Shown here piece after piece: positions 55,395-64,000 of a stretch of DNA of 64,000 nucleotides; position 1 is the first letter of the stretch; each line of letters opens with the position of its first letter. Under the pieces are notes generated by a model. The model worked only from the letters and a program-made list of their open reading frames with translations, ran no database searches and had not been told where the DNA came from. Made by a program: the position numbers and the translations under genes. This DNA comes from Leptasterias polaris. Lineage: Eukaryota > Echinodermata > Asteroidea > Forcipulatida > Asteriidae. Where the stretch lies: NCBI GenBank assembly GCA_037783415.1, contig JAZGTN010000062.1, positions 1,465,501 through 1,529,500 on the forward strand, given 5' to 3'.

Positions 55395-55800
55395 CATCGC
55401 ATATCGCATACGTGTGCGCACACGTATGCAATGTCGTGAAACAATTCGCGGATATGTGCGCACACGTATGCAATGTCGTGAAACAAATCGCGAATGTGTG
55501 CGCACACGTATGCAATGTCGTGAAACAAATCGCGAATATGTGCGCACACGTATGCAATGTCGTGAAACAATTCGCGAATATGTGCGCACACGTATGCAAT
55601 GTCGTGAAACAATTCGCGAATATGTGCGCACACGTATGCAATGTCGTGAAACAAATCGCGAATATGTGCGCACACGTATGCAATGTCGTGAAACAAATCG
55701 CGAATGTGTGCGCACACGTATGCAATGTCGTGAAACAAATCGCGAATGTGTGCGCACACGAGTGCGAATATATTTGCGATGTCGTGAACGTTTATTGCAT
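55395..55800 (+). repeat. 42-bp satellite in left arm
   Basis: The unit comprises ATGTGCGCACACGTATGCAA, TGTCGTGAAACAAWTCGCGA and AT. TGTGCGCACA is itself a palindrome. 42 is a multiple of three, so all six frames stay open through the array; the resulting Cys/His-rich 14-residue peptides are by-products. Confidence 0.9.
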
Positions 55801-56254
55801 ACCAAGTTGCATACCTTTGGGATGATGTCATAGTTGCAGACAATTTGTTAGTGACCTAGGGAGTACGTGGCGCTACAGTCAGGCTCCTGTAAGCATGGCT
55901 ATACAATAATGTGTACCCAGGAACATGGCACCAGGCCAAGTTTCGCCAACATGTACTACAGCATATTAAGCTATCTACCTACAGCCTACTAATAAGTACT
56001 TGTGCTATTACAATCAAGGTCGAAGAGTACGCACGCGCGAGGGTATTTTACGGTCAAACACGCCCATTTTATGTTAATAGCCCACGTTCGTCCTGGGAAA
56101 AAAAGAAATACGCCACCCGCCTCGCTTGCCTCACAACAATGACTACCGCTGCAATGACTACCGCTAATCTCACTGCAGGCAAGAAACCCCCCAGATCATT
56201 AGACATTTTATTCAAAGGTATGCAACTTGGTATGCAATAAACGTTCACGACATC

Positions 56255-56510
56255 GCAAATATATTCGCAGACGTGTGCGCACATATTCGCGAATTGTTTC
56301 ACGACATTGCATACCGTGTGCGCACACATTCGCGATTTGTTTCACGACATTGCATACGTGTGCGCACACATTCGCGATTTGTTTCACGACATTGCGTACG
56401 TGTGCGCACATATTCGCGAATTGTTTCACGACATTGCATACGTGTGCGCATATTCGCGAATTGTTTCACGACATTGCATACGTATGCGCACACGTTTGCG
56501 ATATGCGATG
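56255..56510 (-). repeat. 42-bp satellite in right arm
   Basis: Inverted counterpart of the left-arm array, with fewer units and some internal deletions (for example near 56310 and 56448). The arms have therefore changed copy number independently. Confidence 0.9.
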
Positions 56511-56537
56511 TCCCTTCAGGGCCACCATAGAATAGCG

Positions 56538-59500
56538 ACCATCCGGGCCATGTCGCTATTAATTGGCTACGGCCCCAGTATGGCGTGTCGTAGAGTAGTA
56601 TAAACTCACCGTGATAATATAATAGTACAATGTAAAGACCCGTGACGAGCCAAGCTCGGGGAATTGAACCTGTCACGTTAGATTAATCCATTCACCATCC
56701 TATTCCCTTGTAGATATTCACCAGCCAACCGCGCATCTCCGGTCAGTTCAACTTCGCCAGTCTCTGCGGTATGAGGTCGCCTCCCCAACGCGCTGTGTAG
56801 CCAATGACAGGAGGGTTTCGTCGATAATACCACAAGTGACGGGTTCGAGAAAATAATCACAGTACAACTCCAAAAGGTTTTTATATGGATGGATGTAATT
56901 TACATGACTTGTACTGAAGTATTACAACGTGGATACGAGGTTAAACCAGATAGATAAGAGAAAACTCGCCCCTAGCTCCAATCGGTAAGTTACATTTTGA
57001 TTTAAAGTTCCCCTAACCTTTCTCTGTTGTTGTTTGTTTGGGTATTTGGTAGATTTTGTTGAACTTTCGGGGAAAAGCTCAATTATTTCACACAGCAGTA
57101 TGTCTTTGAGTACAACTTAATGCCACACGTCGCAGCAAATCCGCATTTGTAACATGATTTTAGTTCAAGAATGATACTAAATTGGTCCACAAATCTAAAT
57201 CATCAAACAAGTATTCAATCATTATTAACGTTTGTAAAGATCACTTTGAGATTTGATTGGATGTAATATAATCAGACGAGTAAATGTAAACATAATTATA
57301 TACAACCAGAAGTTTATTAAAGCTGGCCTTTAATAAAACGCTGTTCTGATCGCTCCCTCTCAGTTCCACAGGGATCTGTTTTATGACCTCTGTCATTCGT
57401 AATTTACGCAAGGGGTCCCCCACAATGCTTTGCCGAGAACTGACAATTGCTACATGCAGCCGACGCCACAATAAAATGTAGCACCTCCAGTGACGATCCA
57501 GCTGTGACCAAATTGAACATAAAAATTGCAAATAGTCATGATGCCAAAAAATAAGTTGACTGTTAACGCTACTATAAAACTTATAGATTTTAAAACCAAA
57601 TCTATGGTAATCGGCTCAAAATACAAGATATCCTCTACTGAACTATTTATCATTAACGGTTACGACTCGGTTAAAATGTTTGCTTAAGTGTTTAAGCGCT
57701 TTTCTTTATTGGTCTCCTCAAATCGATTAAAATAAAGCACTAAACTTTATTTCGAATCGAGCCGTGACGAATTCGCCACAACATTCCTCAAAAACAGTCT
57801 GCACACTTGGGCCAAAATCATTGTTATGCCTATAGTTCGGACCATTGTATGGTTTGGGATGCCGATATAACGTAAAATTATAACTTACGTCACAAACTAT
57901 AGCTGCAAGATCGGCCCGGCAGTCATTATCGAGCTGCTGCTGCTGCTGCTGCTGATATATTTACAGAAGTGTTTTGGTTATCGTTTGCCGACAGAGTTTG
58001 TTCAAATAACAACAGATCCTAGTGTGTAAATGCATAACATAAAATTCCCGTAGTAGATGGCAGACTTTAATCACCCATTTCACAGACAACTGCACTTCAA
58101 GACAAAATCACTTACCTAAAGGGTTGCTATAACCAGAAAGGAAACCTTTCACTCAAGCCTTGTTATTTGAGCAAAAGTGCTGAATTATTTTCAAAAAAGT
58201 CCGATACAAATTGAGTCCGTTTCTCTTTATAGCTTAACTGTTGTTGCAGCATAATTTAATTAATTAGTTATTTATTCATTTCTACACAGCCCTATAAAAA
58301 AAAACTTTTTCTCCCGTTTTGTTTTCTTTTTTCTTTTGATTCTTTGGCTATTATTTTGGTATCTTACTTGTTTTATCATTATTTTGTTTTAGGATTTACA
58401 TAAATGTTATCTACTTTAACACGTGGGCCCAAATAAAGGAAATATAAGTTAATACAAAAAAAACATGCATGGTATTTTGTTATTAACTTAAGATCATAAC
58501 AAAATGCATAGTCGTTACCCGCAAGAATAACTTCTGATGGGTGTGATCGTCATGATTGTTTTGGTTTTTTCCCTTTCTTTTCTTTTCGTTTGAATTATTT
58601 TCATCTGCTAGTTTCCAATGCTATACAACCAACCTGTAAACGGTTTCATCAATTTGAGTGTTCTCGTCTTCAAGGAAACATCGAACAAGATTTTTTATTA
58701 TTTTCATATTTGTTTGTTCAAGCATTTTGTACACAATCACATATTATTTCGATCTAAGAAATCGAAATGATCTTGATCAATCGCAAATAAGGAGATGATT
58801 TTCTCGCAAACGGCAGTCTTTCAGACGGAAAAGTACTCCGTACACTTTGGTTCCTAGTGGTCAAACAAGGGGAAACATCGAAATAATCTCAAAGTAAAAG
58901 CTTATCGGCCTTCGTTGATAAACTTGGTACCAGATACTGTGACATCAAGTCTAGGAAAGCAAAACTTTCAGATTGAGAAATGTGTTTAACATTGGCAATC
59001 ATATATCGTACCTGATGAGACTATTTCCAACTCGGACAATCAATTATTTATTTAGCGGTAAAGGTTTGCTGAGCTTTCGGTGTAGTCTGTCAGAACAATT
59101 ATAGAGGGAGTCCAGGTACAAGGGCAGGTCTTTGTTTCGAGCTTTGTTTTGGGTTGGGGGGGGGGATCGTTTGTGTAAAGAAAATGAGGAGAAGTAATTA
59201 TTGGGGTGGTTAATTGTAGAGTCAAGTAATGGTGTCATGCACGGGACTACGTCATTTCGGTCTCGACTGTGATAGCAATATCCGCAATTACTGATTCAAC
59301 TTTAAGCTCATTGCGTGCGCACCCATGCAAGATTAGAGGTGCGCTGTACTTTGTTTTTAATGATGCGTTTTACCGCATTGTTCTTTTTGTTGACCCTGTA
59401 GCAGTGTTTAATTGCGAGTCCAATCATCTGGTTATTTTTCAATATAAATAAAAACACCGTAACACCAACCTGTAATTTTTGTATTACTTTTAAAAAAAAA

Positions 59501-61234
59501 CAGACACCAAAAAGCATGTTTATGTTCTGTTTAATATAGGAACTGAATGTTGAGAATCATTATTTCCCATAATGCAATAGCTTCCTACTGTGCTGAGCCT
59601 TTTGAGTTATCAAAATGACGTTCGCGCCCAAAACGCAGAGATTGGACACTTTGGGGATTCTTCTCTTTTCTTTTGGGACAGTGTAAAACAAAATTGCAGT
59701 TTTTTGTCTTAACTGTGATGTAGGCAATATTGTTTCATAGTTAAAGGTGGCATCTGTCACTCACATAATTTTGCCCCATGCTGGGATGAAGTCGGTGCAA
59801 CATAAAGGAAGAACTAGGCTAAATAGAGAATAACATTCAGACGATTTAATTTGACGCGAATGACACTTATTTTTATTTAATTTGGAGGGAATGGTTCGTC
59901 TTAGCTCTGCTTTGCGCGAGGGTGGCTGAATCTCAGCTTGAACCGCAGCGTGCGGCACACTTCAATAAAAGCAACTTAACAAGAGTAGATTAATCCAGCA
60001 AGTAAAAAATGCAGCCACCAGAGTTTATTATACCCGTAAATAGAAGTTATTGACAAGACTGAATTATTCAATCTTATTTTAGAGCTCGCGACGGGAGTAA
60101 GTTTGTAAAGAAATGGGAGGAGGTCGAAAACAGTGGATAGTCCGATGGCGTGTTACGGAGAAATGTTTTTGCCCGTTCGGCGTGTTGACTCAAGAATCGA
60201 ATACCGAAACTGGTGTTTTGTGTGGATAGAACTGTTCCGTTGCTTAAGTATCGAGTTTCGTGCTTTCTTCAGTCACTTTTGTATGGCCTGGGCGGCGTCA
60301 GATAGCATTATAATAAATAGGGCAATGGTTTTATCTGCATTTATTTGTTTCGCTGGTAAAGGTTTTCCCCGCACCCATACCTTTTTTAATCAATTTATGT
60401 TTTCTCTTGATTTTGGATGCTGCCATCCTGTTTTCTTTCCCGATCAATGTATATAAACCGCGGATTGAAGGGTAACGTTGCCTTTGGGGATTAATTGAGA
60501 ATCGATCATCGCTTTGAAGAGCACGGCGGTCATGATAAAGGCCTAGGCCATTGTTTTCATATCAGATTCCGTGATGTTACCAAGCCATTGTTTCACAAAT
60601 AAATAAGTGGTGTTTTTTTACCATAGTGTCCAAAAAGGTTGTGTTTTTCCTCAGTGGTTGTTTTCTGTATTGCAGTACAATAAGCCTTCGCAGAATGGAG
60701 AAACAAAAAATGTGTATTCTATTCATGTTGTGCTGTGAATCATCTATGCATTTTGGTCGTTGAATGTAAAGTACTTATTCTTTGGCAAAGACCATTTGTT
60801 TTTCCTTCCGTGACAAATTCAAAATGTTTAATTCATGCCGTGAATCCCCCACATACTTCGGTCCCATGTGCACGACAAGCGGCAGTTATTATGTGGAGTG
60901 AACGAACCTTGTAAAATGGCCACTGCGTGCTAAAAGTCCATAACGGTCGCAATTTGATACTATACTACATGGTAATTATCCCCTACCGTACCCACGGAAC
61001 GGTAGTAATTTGATTACCATACTACATGTAATTAACCCCTACCGTACCCACGGGATGACAACCAATCACCAACAGCATGAATAATCATCAGTTTCCAAAT
61101 TCACGGAAAGTCATAAGAACTCCTCTTCCTGTCAATGGCAGCCTATATTGCATCCGTACCCCATATACCCAAACCACAACGTTTATTAAGTACACTGTTT
61201 TATAATGAGAGTTACATGTGTAAACGAATGTTAA
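56538..61234. other. Single-copy stretch without recognisable gene
   Basis: Contains (CTG)n at 57930-57953, a G tract near 59157-59165, and a ~57-bp direct duplication (CCCCTACCGTACCCACGG at about 60980 and 61038). Frames such as 60133-60456 (+, 107 codons, hydrophobic and Cys/Phe-rich) show no known domain. I cannot exclude unrecognised exons. Confidence 0.4.
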
Positions 61235-61608
61235 AGTGAGGGTCTACCTTTGGTAGTTACTCCCAAAATTAAAGACCATATAAAACTTCCTTGGTAAACA
61301 GCACTGCAGCTGTTGGTTATGTAAATTATTTCCTTTCAAAAGAATGTGGTTTTAGAGAGAGGGATTCAAAACACATTCGAATCTGAGAAACGTTTCTGCA
61401 CGAAACGTTTCTCAGATTGTGTATTCCAATTGCGGATTATTAGTTCTGCATGGACTGAACCACTCCAGATTTTCGGCGATATCTCTAAAACGCTACCACC
61501 TTTTGAAATGAAATTTTCTTGGGTTAGTTTTATTGTATATATCTACATTTATTTAGGATTAAAACTATCGACGGTTGCAAAAATCAAAGGTAGGCCTATA
61601 ATTTGCCT
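61235..61608. mobile_element. TTAA-flanked MITE (family T1), complete copy
   Basis: TTAA at 61231-61234 and 61609-61612. The ends carry GGGTCTACCTTTGGT and, inverted, GGCCTACCTTTGAT. The central hairpin AATCTGAGAAACGTTTC-TGCAC-GAAACGTTTCTCAGATT-type (61378-61418) has a perfect 17-bp stem. The interior matches 30910-31292 (TTTTGAARTGAAATTTTC, GGTTAGTTTTATTGTATATA). Confidence 0.85.
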
Positions 61609-61612
61609 TTAA

Positions 61613-62565
61613 AAAGAAACAAGTCTGGAAATTCGCTATGGGGGGTAAAAAGGGGGAAACTTTCATAAACTATTGGAAGGAAAGGCAAGACCAGAACAAA
61701 CGAGGCCCCCAATGTCATTTTTTATAAGGACAGTGTTTTTCCTGGTCTGACGACCAATTGCCAGTCAAAACACATCAGGACCAGTCAGAATTATCTCGTC
61801 AGAATTCTCTACAATTCTCTCCAAGAAAAAGCATCACTCTTATACTTTAAATATCGACAATTAAAAAAGCTAACGGACTAGTGAAATGACGAGCTAACTG
61901 GTCCTAACTTGGCCGATGTCCTTATCAGTTTTGACTTAACGCTCGATCTCTAATGATAACTGCTCCTCCCAAAATATTACGTGGTAAACAAAACCACACA
62001 GCCTGTCCGTCTACAGGTATATGCAACTTAAAATCTCATTATAGGGATATGCTTTCGCATCCCCATCATGCATGACACAATCATGCTTAAAGCATCAATA
62101 GATTAGCCTGACATATCATGATGATATTGAAATTATGATGGACTGATGGTCACCCAGAATGCAGGGCAATGTATAGATCATCCATATGGAATACTTATAG
62201 ACGGCGCCTTGGTAGTTGTTTGGGGTAACTGAGTCAGTTCTAATTTTGTTATTTGAACGCGTAGGTATCGCTTACAAACAAGCATACCGATATAACGGCG
62301 TGTGTTCTTCTACTGCGATGCGTCGCTTTAGAACGCTCGATCTATAGACCACGTAACCTGTGACGTCACTTGTTTACAGAGGAGCCATAGGGCCCTGACT
62401 TTCATTTTATATTTTTAACCATGTTTTACTGAATACTGATTGTGTTTACGTATACCAACCATTGTAGAGGACCAGTCACAAGCAAGGTACATCGGTACGT
62501 GTCGTTTTAGCTGGTAACTCTTTTCTTTTCCAATGACTTCGTAAATCTCTGAGCATGTAAGTGTG
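61613..62565. other. No recognisable gene
   Basis: Nothing beyond short incidental frames. Confidence 0.4.
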
Positions 62566-62795
62566 CCGCCTAAAGTCAAAAACCTCCGGGCTGAATTGAC
62601 CCAGATCCAGGTTCCGTGGTGCCTGACCCATTTCTGGGTCAGTATGACCCGGAATCTGTGTAAAAGTGACTCCGAAATTGGTCAAAAAGATGCGGATTCT
62701 AGGTTAAAATCCCACTTCTTAAACACTTTCTGAGTCAACATGAGGCGAAAGTGGGTCGATCACCCTTTCAGTTCTGACCTACGAGTTTTTAGAGT
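62566..62795. mobile_element. GGGTCA-rich MITE (family A), copy 4
   Basis: The body shows GAATTGACCCAGATCCAGGT, GACCCATTTCTGGGTCAGTA and TTAAAATCCCACTTCTTAAA in the same order as 30678-30868. Its right end (CGAGTTTTTAGAGTG) runs straight into the 39-bp satellite. Confidence 0.75.
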
Positions 62796-63835
62796 GCGTA
62801 CCAAAAAGTATCACCTGTGGGTTTTTTAGAGTGTAACGTCCCCAAAAGTATCACCTGTTTGTTTTTAGAGTGTAACGTTCCCAAAAGTATCACCTGGGAG
62901 TTTTTAGAGTGTAACCTGTGTGTTTTTAGAGTGTAACCTGTGTGTTTTTAGAGTGTAACGTCCCCAAAAGTATCACCTGTTTGTTTTTAGAGTGTAACGT
63001 CCCCAAAAGTACCACCTGGGAGTTTTTAGAGTGTAACGTCCCCAAAAGTACCACCTGGGAGTTTTTAGAGTGTAACGTCCCCAAAAGTACCACCTGGGAG
63101 TTTTTAGAGTGTAACATTCCCAAAAGTACCACCTGGGAGTTTTTAGAGTGTAACATTCCCAAAAGTACCACCTGGGAGTTTTTAGAGTGTAACATTCCCA
63201 AAAGTACCACCTGGGAGTTTTTAGAGTGTAACGTCCCCAAAAGTACCACCTGGGAGTTTTTAGAGTGTAACGTCCCCAAAAGTACCACCTGGGAGTTTTT
63301 AGAGTGTAACATTCCCAAAAGTACCACCTGGGAGTTTTTAGAGTGTAACGTCCCCAAAAGTACCACCTGGGAGTTTTTAGAGTGTAACATTCCCAAAAGT
63401 ACCACCTGGGAGTTTTTAGAGTGTAACATTCCCAAAAGTACCACCTGGGAGTTTTTAGAGTGTAACGTCCCCAAAAGTACCACCTGGGAGTTTTTAGAGT
63501 GTAACGTCCCCAAAAGTACCACCTGGGAGTTTTTAGAGTGTAACGTCCCCAAAAGTACCACCTGGGAGTTTTTAGAGTGTGACATTCCCAAAAGTATCAC
63601 ACGGGAGTTTTTATGGTAAACATCCCCAAAAGTATCACCTGGTATTAGTTTTTAGAGTAAAACGTCCTCAAAAGTATAATCCGGGAGTTTTTATAGTGTA
63701 TACGGTCCCAAAAAGTATCACCTTGATGTTTTTTTAGATAATGTCCCCAAAAGTATCACCCGGGAGGTTTAAGAGTGCAACGTCCCCAAAATTATCACCT
63801 GGGAGTTTTTAGAGTGACACGTCCCCAAAAGTATC
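62786..63835 (+). repeat. 39-bp satellite array
   Basis: About 26 units of 39 bp: GGGAGTTTTTAGAGTGTAAC, then GTCCCCAAAAGTACCACCT (variant: ATTCCCAAAAG). The centre (63000-63590) is almost homogeneous; the edges are diverged. The period is a multiple of three, so long frames of 224-225 codons stay open on both strands; the repeated 13-residue peptides are not evidence of a gene. Confidence 0.95.
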
Positions 63836-64000
63836 CATAGCGAATCGATGTGCTCGAAGCTCCTTGAGATTTGCCCAAATTATGTGGACCTATAGTGGTG
63901 CCACCTCTCTAGAGACAATCTCCTAATAATGTGGAAAGATTATTGATTATCTGGCTATGGCTTGCAGATCGTAATAGCGGCGGTGTTTCCAACCAGTCTG
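63836..64000. other. No recognisable feature
   Basis: Short single-copy end of the window. Confidence 0.4.

Larger units (their letters stand above)
55376..56529. mobile_element. Non-autonomous TIR element with satellite-filled arms, 8-bp TSD
   Basis: Both ends are inverted copies starting TATGGTGGCCCTGAAGGGAC. The 8-bp direct repeat GAATAGCG flanks it exactly (55368-55375 and 56530-56537), the target length of hAT elements (P and Merlin also possible). Inside each end is an array of a 42-bp unit in opposite orientation (about nine units at 55410-55790, six to seven at 56255-56500). The inner arm ends also match inversely (TTGCATACCAAGTTGCATAC). The 380-bp centre is single-copy. No transposase is visible. 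The intact TSD indicates a recent, complete insertion. Confidence 0.9.

Noticed and set aside
55345..55843. Cys/His-rich repeat frames (also 56208-56676), superficially zinc-finger-like
   Set aside because: By-product of the 42-bp satellite in the arms of a TIR element. Open in nearly all frames on both strands.
56655..56720. Possible tRNA gene on the minus strand (GGTTCAATTCC B-box-like word)
   Set aside because: The A box is weak and I could not fold a cloverleaf with an acceptor stem. At most a SINE relic.
60133..60456. 107-codon hydrophobic, Cys/Phe-rich frame as a membrane protein
   Set aside because: No signal-like start context, no family resemblance; a length expected by chance in 64 kb.
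62926..63619. 224-225-codon open frames on both strands with 13-residue repeats
   Set aside because: The 39-bp period is a multiple of three and lacks stops, so frames stay open automatically. No promoter, splice or domain evidence.

Overview
This window looks like eukaryotic, repeat-rich intergenic or intronic DNA, most likely from a marine invertebrate. An echinoderm, possibly a sea star, is my best guess. The reasons are the AT-rich background, a tRNA-Leu-derived SINE with an (AAT)n tail, Tx1/L1-type and Jockey-superfamily LINEs, and several short inverted-repeat element families (TTAA-flanked, and ones starting GGGCYCAATTT). The taxon is an inference. I found no host protein-coding gene I could defend. 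Apart from LINE reverse transcriptases, the longer open frames come from tandem repeats or are short and unrecognisable.

Layout. 1-7.3 kb: modular direct repeats (five copies of a ~500-bp module) interrupted by a SINE. 7.66-12.1 kb: four copies of a Helitron/Helentron-like non-autonomous element, rich in CRE palindromes and carrying a CTCF-like core. 12.1-16.0 kb: ~490-bp direct repeats, then two elements filled by a 130-bp minisatellite and each ending in a hairpin plus CTAG. 17.7-18.0 kb: a 95-bp-arm inverted repeat. 18.3-18.7 and 27.5-28.0 kb: inverted copies of a CpG-dense minisatellite flanking a three-layer nest. In the nest a 1.4-kb TIR element (20822-22232) sits in a Jockey-superfamily LINE (20113-24547), which sits in a Tx1/L1-like LINE (~18961-25645). 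28.96 kb: a perfect 49-bp-arm hairpin.

29-44 kb: scattered MITEs of at least five families, a second SINE copy, a 65-bp satellite (33.6-35.3 kb), and a MITE bracketed by a ~115-bp direct duplication (40.05-40.87 kb). 44.6-47.5 kb: ~2.9 kb of a 16-bp satellite that starts inside a MITE remnant. 49-56.5 kb: more MITEs, a second nested set (53.9-55.2 kb), and an apparently intact 1154-bp element (55376-56529) with an 8-bp target duplication whose inverted arms are arrays of a 42-bp satellite. 56.5-61.2 kb is mostly single-copy sequence without a recognisable gene. 61.2-64.0 kb: a TTAA MITE, a GGGTCA-rich MITE, and a 39-bp satellite that seems to have grown from that MITE's terminus.

No genes here cooperate as a system. 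The coherent story is the history of insertions: who inserted into whom can be read from target duplications and interrupted reading frames, and several satellites appear to be born inside, or at the ends of, mobile elements. All similarity statements are within-window comparisons made by eye; family names rest on motif recognition, not database searches.
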